NCBI GenBank assembly: GCA_011525805.1
Contig: WYBR01000114.1
Location: 21,718 to 85,717 of the forward strand
From: Vicinamibacteraceae bacterium
Lineage (GTDB): Bacteria > Planctomycetota > Phycisphaerae > Phycisphaerales > UBA5793
Direction: 5' to 3'
Length of the DNA stretch: 64,000 bases
Made by a program: the position numbers and the translations under genes. This document shows positions 27,915-36,059 of this stretch, piece after piece (within the stretch, counting starts at the first letter, position 1; each line of letters opens with the position of its first letter). The notes under the pieces are model-generated. The model saw only the letters and a list, made by a program, of their open reading frames with translations. It had not been told where the DNA came from and searched no databases.

Positions 27915-28544
27915 ATGGTCTTGCTGCCCGTCTACATCCTCGCGGGGGGAAAGAGTTCGCGCTTCGGCAGCGACAAGGCGCGGGCGCTGCTCGAGGGCGA
28001 GGCGCTCATCGCACGGCTGGCGCATCAGATCGCGCCGATCGCGGCGGGCGTGACCGTCATCGCTGATGCACCTGATCGCTATGCCGACCTCGGTCTGCGC
28101 ACCATCGCCGACCGCCGCCCCGGCCTCGGCCCGCTCGCCGGCCTCGAAGCGGCGCTGCTCGATTTGATCGACTTGCCCGCGCCGCGCCGGAAAGGGTACG
28201 AGGGACCTTTTCCGGACGGGCCTTTTTCGTGGCTGGCGATGCTCACCTGCGACATGACGGCCGTGCGGCCCGCGTGGATCGGGCAGTTGCACGAGGCCGC
28301 GACGGGCGGGGCGAAAGTCATCTGCTTCTGCGATTCCGCCGGGCGGCGGCATCCCTTCCCCGGCCTGTATCGCCTCGACCTGCTCCCGAACGTGCAGCGT
28401 CGCCTCGATGAGAGCGCCCTTGCGGTGCAGGTGTTCATCGACGGCGTCGATCACCTCGAGGTTTCGGTCCCCGCGGACTGGCCGAATGTGGCGCAAGTCA
28501 ACACGCCCGAAGACCTCCGCCGCGCTGCGCAGGGGCCAGGCTGA
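27915..28544 (+). CDS. mobA: Molybdenum cofactor guanylyltransferase
   Basis: MobA attaches GMP to molybdopterin to make the bis-MGD cofactor used by DMSO-reductase-type enzymes. The 209-aa protein has the signature LAGGKSSRFGSDKA at residues 9-22, with the nucleotide-binding loop and lysine. RRPGLGPLAGLEAAL and the LTCDM metal-binding motif near residue 111 follow, and a closing VNTPEDL. Length is normal. It is close to the molybdoenzyme locus at 22.5-27 kb, which supports both calls. A palindrome ends just upstream; no obvious ribosome binding site was seen for the chosen start. Confidence 0.9.
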   Translation: MVLLPVYILAGGKSSRFGSDKARALLEGEALIARLAHQIAPIAAGVTVIADAPDRYADLGLRTIADRRPGLGPLAGLEAALLDLIDLPAPRRKGYEGPFPDGPFSWLAMLTCDMTAVRPAWIGQLHEAATGGAKVICFCDSAGRRHPFPGLYRLDLLPNVQRRLDESALAVQVFIDGVDHLEVSVPADWPNVAQVNTPEDLRRAAQGPG

Positions 28545-28603
28545 TATCCTGATGAACCGTGCCCGGCCCCGCCGCCGGGCCGCGTGAAAGGAAGGTTCGC
28601 TCC

Positions 28604-29155
28604 ATGAACGGCGCCTGGGTTCACCTCGGTTCGGTTCACCTGCCCATCGCTCTTGCGGTGATCTCCGTCCTGCTCGTGCTCTTCGCGCTGGTCACCAAAA
28701 GCCCCGCGCGCTTGAAGTTCGCGCTGGAGATGATCGTGATCGGCGCGGTGCTGAGTTGGGGCGCGTTCCTGAGCGGCGAGAAGGCCGAGCACGTCGTCGA
28801 GGATTTCCGCGGCAACGTCAGCGAGCGCCTCAGCCAGGAAGATGTCGATCTCAAGCACTTCATCCACGAGCACGAGGAGTGGGCGGAAAAAGCGCACTAC
28901 TGCTTCCAGGCGGCGGGCGTCATCGCGCTGCTCGGCTGGATCTTCTGCCGCAGCGCCGACAAGTTCCGCATGCCCCTGGCGATCGTGGCGCTGCTCTTCG
29001 CGGGCGGCACGGCGGGCCTGATGGGCTGGACCGGCCACATGGGCGGGCAGATCAGACACATTGAAGTGCGCCAGGCCGCGGCGTCCAACCCGACCGCGCC
29101 AGCCCCGCCGCCGCCGAGCGGCGAATCGGAAGGTGAAGGGGATGAGGATAACTGA
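28604..29155 (+). CDS. DUF2231-like four-helix membrane protein
   Basis: The 183-aa protein shows an initial VHLPIALAVISVLLVLFAL, two central hydrophobic helices and a fourth helix ending GLMGWTGHMGGQIRH, which match the DUF2231 pattern (HPxxVHFPIAL ... TGxxGG). A Pro-rich, acidic tail ends the protein. The ATG has AAGGAAGG upstream. It overlaps the next gene by 14 nt in another frame. DUF2231 proteins are often found near haem or electron transport genes, but no function is established. Confidence 0.7.
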   Translation: MNGAWVHLGSVHLPIALAVISVLLVLFALVTKSPARLKFALEMIVIGAVLSWGAFLSGEKAEHVVEDFRGNVSERLSQEDVDLKHFIHEHEEWAEKAHYCFQAAGVIALLGWIFCRSADKFRMPLAIVALLFAGGTAGLMGWTGHMGGQIRHIEVRQAAASNPTAPAPPPPSGESEGEGDEDN

Positions 29156-31202
29156 TCGTGCGTGTATCGCTCCGTCCGGCACTCCAGCGCCGCGCACCGC
29201 AGCAGTGGCTGTCGCCGCGCTTGCGCTGGCATCGCTCGCGCGAGCCGACGTCCGCCTCCCCTCGATCCTCTCCGATCACATGGTCCTCCAGGCCAATGCC
29301 GAAGTCACGCTCTGGGGCTGGGCCGAGGCGGGCGAGCGGGTCGCCGTCGCCCCGTCGTGGGAGCAGCGCGGCGAGGCGCGCTCGACGCGGGCCGATGAGC
29401 ATGGGCGGTGGCGACTCTCACTGCGAACGCCCGGCCTCGGCGGACCGCACTCGCTGCGCGTCAGCGGCGACAACAGCCAGATCACCATCACCGACATTCT
29501 CCTCGGCGAAGTCTGGCTCTGCGGCGGGCAGTCCAACATGGAATGGTCCGTCAACGCCATCGGACCGGGCGGCGCCGGCTACGAGGGAACCGAAGCGATC
29601 AAAGCGGCGGCCGATCAGCCCACGATCCGCTTCTTCGATGTGCCCAACGTGCTCGCCGCGTCGCCGATGGAGGAGTGCGGCGGGCGGTGGATCGTCTGCG
29701 CGCCGCAAAGCGTCGGCGAGTTCACGGCCGTGGGCTACTTCTTCGCCCGCGCCCTTCAGGCTCGACTGAACACGCCCGTCGGCCTCATCGGCTCCAACTG
29801 GGGCGGCACGCGCATCGAGGCGTGGATGAGCGAAGGGGCCCTGCGGTCGCTCAACGTCTGCGGGCAGGAACTCGACTTTCTCGCGCGGGTGCGGGCGCAG
29901 CCTGAACTTCCCGAGCGGATGCTCGACGAGCGGAGGCTGCTGTGGTGGTCGCGGCTGGGCGCGATCGACGCGGGCAGCGGCGATGCGGCGTGGCACGCGG
30001 ACGCGTTCGATGCCTCCGATTGGGCGCTGGCGCCGCTGCCGGGCGCCTGGGATGCGCTGCCCGCCGGCGCGTTCGACGGCGTCGTCTGGTATCGCCGCAG
30101 TTTCGATGTCCCTTCGGACGCGGCGGCGCGGCCGGGCACGCTTCATCTCGGCCCGATTGACGACATGGACACGGTGTGGATCAACGGCCGGCGCCTCGCG
30201 GGCACGGAGACGGTCGGCCAGTGGTTTGCGCCGCGCGAGTACGCCCTCCCCCAGGGCGCGCTGCGCGCGGGCGCCAACACGATCGCGATTCGCGTCGTGG
30301 ACACCGGCGGGACGGGCGGGCTGACCGGCAGCGCCGAGAATCTGCGCCTGGCGATTCAAGCGCCGGCCGGGCAGGAAGCGGGCCAGAAATCGATCGCGCT
30401 TGCCGGCCAGTGGGCGATGCGCCGCGGCGCCGCCATGTCGCAACTCAGCGCATTTCCCTCCGACGCCGGCCTGAATGCCAACTCCCCCTCGGTCCTCTAC
30501 AACGGCATGATCGAACCGATCCGCCGCTTCGCCGTGCAGGGCGCGATCTGGTACCAGGGCGAATCGAATCGATCGAACGCCTACGACTACCGCCGCCTCT
30601 TTCCGGCGATGATCGCCGACTGGCGCGCGTCGTGGGGCGTCGATGCGGCGCACTTCCCCTTCTATTTCGTGCAGATCGCGCCCTTTGCGTACTGGGGCGA
30701 ACAAGGCGAGACGCCCGTGGTGCGCGAGTCGCAGCATCTCGCGATTCAACTCGCCCGCAACTCCGGAATGGTCGTGACGATGGACATCGGCGACGTCGGC
30801 GACATCCACCCGCGCAACAAGCGCGCAGTGGGCGAGCGCCTGGCGCTGTGGGCGCTGAGCCAGACCTACGGCCACGACGTCGGTCCGGTGAACGGTCCGG
30901 CCTACCAGTCGATGCGCCTCGACGGCCATCGCGTTGAGATCACCTTCGCCGCGCCGGATGAATTGCAGTGGCGCGGCGGCAAGGCGATCGGCTTCGAAGT
31001 CGCCGGCGCCGATCAGCGATTCGTCGTGGCTGAAGCCAGGATCGAGGGCCACCGCGTGATCGTGTGGTGCGAGGCGGTGCCCGAGCCTGTCGCCGTGCGC
31101 TACGGCTGGGATGATGATGTCGAGCCGACGCTGATGAACGCGGCCGGCCTGCCCGCCGCGCCCTTTCGCACGGACGACTGGCGCGTCGTCACGCAGCCTT
31201 GA
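29142..31202 (+). CDS. Sialate O-acetylesterase-like SGNH hydrolase
   Basis: The 686-aa protein has a signal peptide (AVAVAALALASLARA) and is probably exported. After a beta domain (LPSILSDHMVLQ, family hallmark) the catalytic block GGQSNMEWSV carries the nucleophilic serine. A jelly-roll insertion (VWYRRSFDVPSDAAARPG, about 300-420) resembles the sugar-binding domain found in many such enzymes. The second catalytic region GAIWYQGESNRSNAYDY and MDIGDVGDIHPRNK (Asp/His) follow. Substrates are acetylated glycans in characterised members. The start overlaps the upstream gene by 14 nt and has AAGGTGAAGGGG before it. Confidence 0.88.
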   Translation: MRITDRACIAPSGTPAPRTAAVAVAALALASLARADVRLPSILSDHMVLQANAEVTLWGWAEAGERVAVAPSWEQRGEARSTRADEHGRWRLSLRTPGLGGPHSLRVSGDNSQITITDILLGEVWLCGGQSNMEWSVNAIGPGGAGYEGTEAIKAAADQPTIRFFDVPNVLAASPMEECGGRWIVCAPQSVGEFTAVGYFFARALQARLNTPVGLIGSNWGGTRIEAWMSEGALRSLNVCGQELDFLARVRAQPELPERMLDERRLLWWSRLGAIDAGSGDAAWHADAFDASDWALAPLPGAWDALPAGAFDGVVWYRRSFDVPSDAAARPGTLHLGPIDDMDTVWINGRRLAGTETVGQWFAPREYALPQGALRAGANTIAIRVVDTGGTGGLTGSAENLRLAIQAPAGQEAGQKSIALAGQWAMRRGAAMSQLSAFPSDAGLNANSPSVLYNGMIEPIRRFAVQGAIWYQGESNRSNAYDYRRLFPAMIADWRASWGVDAAHFPFYFVQIAPFAYWGEQGETPVVRESQHLAIQLARNSGMVVTMDIGDVGDIHPRNKRAVGERLALWALSQTYGHDVGPVNGPAYQSMRLDGHRVEITFAAPDELQWRGGKAIGFEVAGADQRFVVAEARIEGHRVIVWCEAVPEPVAVRYGWDDDVEPTLMNAAGLPAAPFRTDDWRVVTQP

Positions 31203-31313
31203 TGCAGTTGGTGTGAGCGCGCGATTGAGCGGAGGAAGGACCCCCGACGGCAACCGGGGCTGTTGCTTCAACCCTCAAACTCCGGGCCCCCGGCCTCTCC
31301 CTAGAATCCGCTC

Positions 31314-32441
31314 ATGCGGGCGATCGTCACCGGGCAGGTCGGGATGAACAAGAAGGAGTACCTTGACGCCGTCGCGCGCACCTCCAGCGAGCAGGGCGCC
31401 GGCATCGACGTCTTTCACGTCGGCGACATGATGTACGCCGAGGCGCCCGACGTTCGGCCCGGGCGCATCCTCGACCTGCCGCTCAGCCGCCTCCACGCCC
31501 TGCGGCGCAGCGTCTTCAAGGACATCATCAGCCTCTCCGCCGCGTCGCGCCATCTCATCGTCAACACGCACGCGACGTTCCGCTGGCGCCACGGCCTCTT
31601 CTCCGCCTTCGACTTCGACCAGATTCACTCGCTCCGCCCGGACATGCTCATCTGCCTCGTGGACAACATCGAGGTGGTGCATCACCGCCTGCACCGCGAA
31701 CACGACATTGACGCCACGATGAAAGACTGCATGGTCTGGCGCGAGGAGGAGATTCTCGCGACCGAACTCATGGCCCAGGCGGTCGGATGCCGCGACCGCT
31801 TCTACATCCTCGCCCGCGGCCGGCACCAGGACACCGTGCGCTCGTGCGTGCAACTCATCACGCGCGAAGACATGCGCAAGGTCTACCCGAGTTTCCCGAT
31901 GAGCCACGTCTTCGACATGCCCGAGGTGCTCGCGGAGATCGACCGCTTCCGGGCCGAACTGAGCAGGCACTTCATCACCTTCGACCCCGGCGACGTGGAT
32001 GAGAAACTGCTTCTGGAGCGGGCGATCGCGGCGGCGCGCGAGGGGCGCGACTTCCTCGATGTGGAGCCGCACTCCTTCGGCGGGCGCAAGGTCAGCGACG
32101 ATCCGATCCGCGTGCCGGTGCGGCAGGTGCTCGACATCGCCGGCGACGTGGACGGGCAGATCTACATGCGCGACTTCAAGTTGATCGACCAGGCGGACAT
32201 GATCGTCTCACTCATCCCCGAACTGCCCGGCGGCATTCCCGGCCTGAGCAGCGGCGTCGAGCGCGAACTCCAGCACGCCTTCGAGCACACGAAAGAGGTC
32301 TACGTCGTGTGGAAGCCCGCTAAAAACCCCTCGCCCTTCATCACCGAAACGGCGACGAAGATCTTCCGCACCGTCGATGAAGCCCTGGCGTGGTTCGAGA
32401 GCAAGGGGATGTTCGCTTCGCGCGATCTGTTCGGGAATTGA
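31314..32441 (+). CDS. AdkA-like kinase domain fused to deoxyribosyltransferase-like domain
   Basis: The 375-aa protein appears to have two parts. Residues 1 to about 210 follow archaeal adenylate kinase: FHVGDMMYAEA, LIVNTHATF and LRPDMLICLVDN match the nucleoside-binding, DTHA-type and late strand segments of AdkA. The P-loop is degenerate (GQVGMNKKE, without the final Ser/Thr), so kinase activity is uncertain. Residues from about 255 (IAGDVDGQIYMRDFKLID, QADMIVSLIPELPGG, SSGVERELQHAFEHTKEVYV) resemble nucleoside 2-deoxyribosyltransferase-like proteins, with a possible Glu nucleophile in the GVERE segment. No function is known. The start has no strong ribosome binding site. A palindrome follows the stop. 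Confidence 0.6.
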   Translation: MRAIVTGQVGMNKKEYLDAVARTSSEQGAGIDVFHVGDMMYAEAPDVRPGRILDLPLSRLHALRRSVFKDIISLSAASRHLIVNTHATFRWRHGLFSAFDFDQIHSLRPDMLICLVDNIEVVHHRLHREHDIDATMKDCMVWREEEILATELMAQAVGCRDRFYILARGRHQDTVRSCVQLITREDMRKVYPSFPMSHVFDMPEVLAEIDRFRAELSRHFITFDPGDVDEKLLLERAIAAAREGRDFLDVEPHSFGGRKVSDDPIRVPVRQVLDIAGDVDGQIYMRDFKLIDQADMIVSLIPELPGGIPGLSSGVERELQHAFEHTKEVYVVWKPAKNPSPFITETATKIFRTVDEALAWFESKGMFASRDLFGN

Positions 32442-32485
32442 CTCAATTGAGCATTGATCCGCTGTTTGAATTCGCATGCCGAACC

Positions 32486-32662
32486 CTCACCACGAAGGGC
32501 ACGAAGACACGAAGTGCGCACCAAGGGAAACCGAGACCAGGAACCGTCTGCGAACACGGGTTCTCAGGAGTCCGAGTCGGTTGCGCTTCATGCTCGAGCC
32601 TTCTGCGAAGCGAAATACCCCTCTTCGTGACCTCTTCGTGCCTTTGTGTCCTTGGTGGTGAG
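32486..32662. repeat. CACGAAG-type palindrome, copy D
   Basis: The left arm CTCACCACGAAGGGCACGAA continues GACACGAAG, and pairs with TTCGTGCCTTTGTGTCCTTG then GTGGTGAG at the right end. The arms are about 30 nt with about 115 nt between them. It separates the fusion gene at 31314 from the zinc-ribbon paralogs. The rest of the 272-nt gap holds nothing else I can support. Confidence 0.82.
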
Positions 32663-32713
32663 CACTGGACTCAGGGCGGATCGACGGCAAGATGAACGGC
32701 GCATGATTGAGCC

Positions 32714-33148
32714 ATGATCCCGGATTGCGAGCCGCGCATGTCCACGCCTCAACGCGAGTATCTGCTGGCGCGACGGACGCGCTTCTTCGTCTTCGTCGCC
32801 TGCCGCCTCGGCGCGATTCTGCTCATTGTTCTCGGCTCGATACAGACGCTTCAGGGGCTGCTGCTTTACCTTCAGTCGCGCGGCGGCCCGCCACCGGGCG
32901 TGCCGGGCGCCGTCGAGGCGTACTGGTTCTTCATCGGCCTGATCCAACTCATCCCCGGCATCATCCTCGCGGTCGCCACCGAAGGCATCGCGAGGTGGAT
33001 CGCCCCGGCGCCGGAGTTCCGCTGCCTGCGCTGCGATTACGACGCGGGCAAGTCCGGATCGCGCCGCTGCCCCGAGTGCGGCGCGCCGCTCGGCGTCGAG
33101 CCGGGCGACGAGGCCGTCCCGGGAGACGACGCTCACTGTTCGCGGTAG
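32714..33148 (+). CDS. Zinc-ribbon membrane protein, paralog 1
   Basis: The 144-aa protein has two hydrophobic helices (LGAILLIVLGSIQTL and LIQLIPGIILAVA) and a C-terminal zinc ribbon, CLRCDYDAG with CPECGAPLG. The next gene, 33214-33597, has the same layout (two helices, W-V/I-APAP, CLRCGY, CPECG), so the two are tandem paralogs. Proteins of this type are common and uncharacterised in planctomycetes. An alternative start at 32738 would remove 8 residues; neither has a clear ribosome binding site. Confidence 0.65.
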   Translation: MIPDCEPRMSTPQREYLLARRTRFFVFVACRLGAILLIVLGSIQTLQGLLLYLQSRGGPPPGVPGAVEAYWFFIGLIQLIPGIILAVATEGIARWIAPAPEFRCLRCDYDAGKSGSRRCPECGAPLGVEPGDEAVPGDDAHCSR

Positions 33149-33213
33149 TCGTACGGATCTTCGCCGCATCGGGCGTTCGCGCGGCGCCGTGATGCGTCGA
33201 AAGGAGCCCTGTC

Positions 33214-33597
33214 ATGAACGATCTGGATCGCGCCCACCACTTCGCCCGCAGCCTTCGCATGATCGTCGTCGCGGCCGCGCGCGGCGCGGCGCTGGTGTAC
33301 CTGTTTCGCGGGCTGTCGACGCTGGTCGGCGGGGCGTTCTGGTACATGGAGCGAAGGCCCCTGCTCAAGGCCGGCATGATGCCTTCCTCCGAAGCGTACG
33401 AGTGGCTCTATGAAGGGGCCGAACAACTGCTCCCCGCCGTTCTGCTGGCGCTCTTCAGCAGCGCACTCGCTCAGTGGCTTGTGCCCGCGCCGCGGGCCGC
33501 CTGCCTGCGCTGCGGTTACTCGACGGAGAAGTTGACCAAGCCGGTGTGTCCGGAGTGCGGCTCGCCGGTGCCGCTGGACCGGCCTGAGGGAGATTGA
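33214..33597 (+). CDS. Zinc-ribbon membrane protein, paralog 2
   Basis: The 127-aa protein has hydrophobic segments (AALVYLFRGLSTLVGGAF and LLPAVLLALFSSALAQWL) and a C-terminal ribbon, CLRCGYSTE and CPECGSPVPL. The ATG has AAAGGAG upstream. It follows paralog 1 by 65 nt, so the two are likely in one transcript. No enzymatic motif is present; the ribbon could bind zinc or nucleic acid. Confidence 0.7.
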   Translation: MNDLDRAHHFARSLRMIVVAAARGAALVYLFRGLSTLVGGAFWYMERRPLLKAGMMPSSEAYEWLYEGAEQLLPAVLLALFSSALAQWLVPAPRAACLRCGYSTEKLTKPVCPECGSPVPLDRPEGD

Positions 33598-33683
33598 CGG
33601 CCCGGCCCGCGCCGAAAAGCACCGAAGTCGCGCCGCCGCTCCTGCGGCTGCGCGACTTCGGCGGGTCGGAAGATGAACGTGCC

Positions 33684-34073
33684 TCACGGAAGTTGACGCA
33701 CCGGAGAGGTCTCGCACGTCTCCAGCGAGATCGCCTGCACGTAGCCGCGGCAGGCGCCGCGCGGCAGGGTCAGGTCATAGGTCGCGTAGCCGAATTCGTC
33801 CGTGTGGAAGTTGATGAGCACGCGGATGTTCTGAGGGCTCAGCCCCAGCACCGTGCCGGCGCAGTAGCGGTAGCCGTTGGGAATGCGAAGCGAACCGCGC
33901 GCTGTGGAGAACGCCACCGCCACCGTCGTCTCCGGCTCCCAGCCGGAGATGGTGAACGTCACCTCGCCGGGACACGTTCCCGAGACTTCCAGGTCGGAAG
34001 CCCGAGCGGGCTCGAGGCCGATGAACGAGGCAACGAGTGCAACTGCGGCGAGAATTCCGGTGAAACGGTTCAT
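33684..34073 (-). CDS. Small secreted protein made of the CAGTVLGL module
   Basis: The 129-aa protein has a signal peptide (ILAAVALVASFIG) and then consists almost entirely of the four-cysteine module: GTCPGEVTF, YCAGTVLGL, ACRGYVQ and LETCETS. This makes it the minimal example of the module at the C-terminus of the proteins at 8926-9801 and 58716-60149. The ATG has AAGGAG upstream. It probably lies outside the cytoplasmic membrane with two disulfides; function unknown. Confidence 0.75.
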   Translation of the reverse strand: MNRFTGILAAVALVASFIGLEPARASDLEVSGTCPGEVTFTISGWEPETTVAVAFSTARGSLRIPNGYRYCAGTVLGLSPQNIRVLINFHTDEFGYATYDLTLPRGACRGYVQAISLETCETSPVRQLP

Positions 34074-34205
34074 GGTGGACTCCTTCATGTGTGAGTTGGG
34101 GTAGAGGAAAGCCGCGGCGGGATGACAGACCCGCCCGAAAGCACACTCGCACAATGGGCCTCCCGAAGGCAATTCAGATTCAGTCGGCGGCAGCCCCGTG
34201 GGCGC

Positions 34206-34673
34206 TTACCCCTCGCGGTAGGTCTGGGGATCCTGACCGTCTTCGATCAGGCGGACCTTGCGCAGACGGCGCTCGTGGCGGCCGCCCTCGAACTCGGTAT
34301 CGAGCCATTTTGTGAGGATCATCCGGAGGTCCGTCGGCCCGACGAGGTCGGCCGGCAGGCACAGGACGTTGCAGTCGTGGTGGGCGCGGCTGATTTCCGC
34401 GCTCCACTGGTCGTAGCCGACGACGGCGCGGACACCCTTGAACTTGTTGCTCGAGAGGCAGGTTCCGATCCCGCTGCCGGTGAGGAGGATGCCGCGGTCG
34501 GCGCGCCCTTTGGAGACGGCGCCGGCGACGATGTACGCCTGGTCGGGATAGTCCACCTGCGTCTGGTCGAGGTGGCCGACGTACTGCACTTCGTGTTGAA
34601 GGGACTGGAGAAGTTCGACGACTTCCAGCGCACCCTTTACGCCCCGATGATCGGCCCCGACGATGATCTTCAC
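34206..34673 (-). CDS. rpiB: RpiB-like sugar-phosphate isomerase, divergent active site
   Basis: The 155-aa protein matches the RpiB/LacAB family (GADHRGVKGA at the start, SNKFKGVRAVV, NVLCLPADLVG). RpiB interconverts ribose 5-phosphate and ribulose 5-phosphate. The catalytic cysteine of E. coli RpiB (ICGTG) is replaced by Thr in LLTGSGIG, and the Glu used by the Mycobacterium enzyme is also absent, although a Cys lies nearby (GTC). Activity may differ. It begins at GTG, overlapping the upstream phosphatase stop by 4 nt (GTGA). An arginine-rich tail of about 20 residues extends the C-terminus. Confidence 0.75.
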   Translation of the reverse strand: MKIIVGADHRGVKGALEVVELLQSLQHEVQYVGHLDQTQVDYPDQAYIVAGAVSKGRADRGILLTGSGIGTCLSSNKFKGVRAVVGYDQWSAEISRAHHDCNVLCLPADLVGPTDLRMILTKWLDTEFEGGRHERRLRKVRLIEDGQDPQTYREG

Positions 34674-35122
34674 CGCGCCAGTTCCTTCAGCCTCGCCTCG
34701 AGGAGTCGCCGGATCGTTCGGGCGGTGTGATCGTAGACCTCCTGCGACCGGCCGATGGGATCTTCGACATCCACCTCGGGATCGAGCCGCCTGACCTTTT
34801 CGCGCGCATGCGGATCGAGCGAGAGCACCTGGTCGAGATGCGATTGCGACATGGCGAAGATGACGGCGGCCCAGTCGATGAGGTCCCTGGTGAGCGGCTG
34901 AGAGCGGTGCGTCGAGATGTCCACTCCGAGGCGACGCATGGCGTCGATCGCCTCGGGGGTGGCGGGACTGCCCAGCGACGCCCAGGCCCCGGCCGACTGA
35001 ATCTGCCAGTTGCGGTCCCCTTCGAGCAGGCCCTGAGCAAGCAGGTGCCGCGCCAGCCCCTCGGCCATGGGCGAGCGGCAGGTGTTGCCGGTGCAAACGA
35101 AGAGGATGGTTCGGCCCTTCAT
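34670..35122 (-). CDS. ywlE: Low-molecular-weight phosphatase, YwlE-like
   Basis: The 150-aa protein has the phosphatase loop CTGNTCRSPMAEG at residues 10-22 and the DP catalytic acid near VEDPIGRS, matching low-molecular-weight protein phosphatases. The loop has Thr in the position that is Ile in tyrosine phosphatases (GNICRSP) and Thr in Bacillus YwlE (GNTCRSP), which dephosphorylates arginine. Specificity for phosphoarginine is therefore possible. The neighbour downstream is rpiB, as in Bacillus, supporting the match. The start at 35122 avoids a long unlike extension; the frame is open to 35311. The symbol is by resemblance. Confidence 0.72.
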   Translation of the reverse strand: MKGRTILFVCTGNTCRSPMAEGLARHLLAQGLLEGDRNWQIQSAGAWASLGSPATPEAIDAMRRLGVDISTHRSQPLTRDLIDWAAVIFAMSQSHLDQVLSLDPHAREKVRRLDPEVDVEDPIGRSQEVYDHTARTIRRLLEARLKELAR

Positions 35123-35325
35123 GGCGGTGCGGAGTCCGTGAGGCGCGGTGCGCGCGGCATCCCGAAACGATATGGCGGGCGCGGGCGGATCGCGCATCCG
35201 GAAGAGGGAACCGCCGCCGGCGCTCCTCTTGGCTCGGGCGCGGCGCGCCGATAGACTCCCCCGGGCGGGTCCGGCCAGCGGGCCGTCCAAGCCACGACTG
35301 CGAACCGTCAAGCGGAGATTGTCCG

Positions 35326-35904
35326 GTGGAGTTCGTCCAGTACCGCGAGGTTCTGCCCGGCCTTCAGGAACAGGGACTCATCGAGGCCGCCGACGAGGAC
35401 GGGCTGATCCGCCTCGAAATCGAACCTCAGCCTCGACTCAAGACGCTGCATCTCCGCGATCCTCACAGCCGCGTCACGCCCTATCCCGATGCCTGCGTGC
35501 TCGATCGTCCCAAGGCCGAACTCAGCGGCATCCTCGAGCAGGCACTCGATCGCATCCATCTCGCCGAGGTGCTCGTCATTCCCGTCGGCCAGTGGCGCGA
35601 CGTGATCGACTGCGTCGCCTACGACCTCGCCGCCGACGAGGAGTGGCGGGAGATCGACGCCCTCGCCGCCCTGCACCAGAACACTCGCAACGCCCTGGCC
35701 GTGACGCGCGGCGAGACGCGCCTGCTCATCGACATGGTGCGATCGCTGCTCTCCAACGGCTCTTCGCCGCGGCAGGACCTGGCCATCACCTCCGACGTCG
35801 CCCCCCTGCTCGTCGAGGTCTTCCACGACGGCGCGATCAGCCTGACGTGGGAAGGGGCGATCATCAATTCCATCCTCAAACACCTGCGGACCGCCTCCGC
35901 CTGA
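35326..35904 (+). CDS. Hypothetical cytoplasmic protein
   Basis: The 192-aa protein starts at GTG and is soluble with a Leu-rich, acidic composition. Segments such as HLAEVLVIPVGQWRDVID and VAPLLVEVFHDGAISL show no family I recognise. It is divergent from the YwlE-like gene and ends 155 nt before the convergent HD gene. An AGCGGAG lies about 12 nt before the start. No membrane helix or signal peptide is visible. Confidence 0.55.
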   Translation: MEFVQYREVLPGLQEQGLIEAADEDGLIRLEIEPQPRLKTLHLRDPHSRVTPYPDACVLDRPKAELSGILEQALDRIHLAEVLVIPVGQWRDVIDCVAYDLAADEEWREIDALAALHQNTRNALAVTRGETRLLIDMVRSLLSNGSSPRQDLAITSDVAPLLVEVFHDGAISLTWEGAIINSILKHLRTASA

Positions 35905-36059
35905 CGGCCTCCTTGAGCGGCGCCCGTCGCGCCCGCGCGGACGATCGCCCCTGTCCGCCGCACTGCACTCTCGCCCAGAGCGGCGAGCGTGCTGTGGCAC
36001 CCGGCCTTCGTTGAACTCCGAACCCCTCCGCGGCGGCGCTTCTGGGGCGTGAGGGGCGC

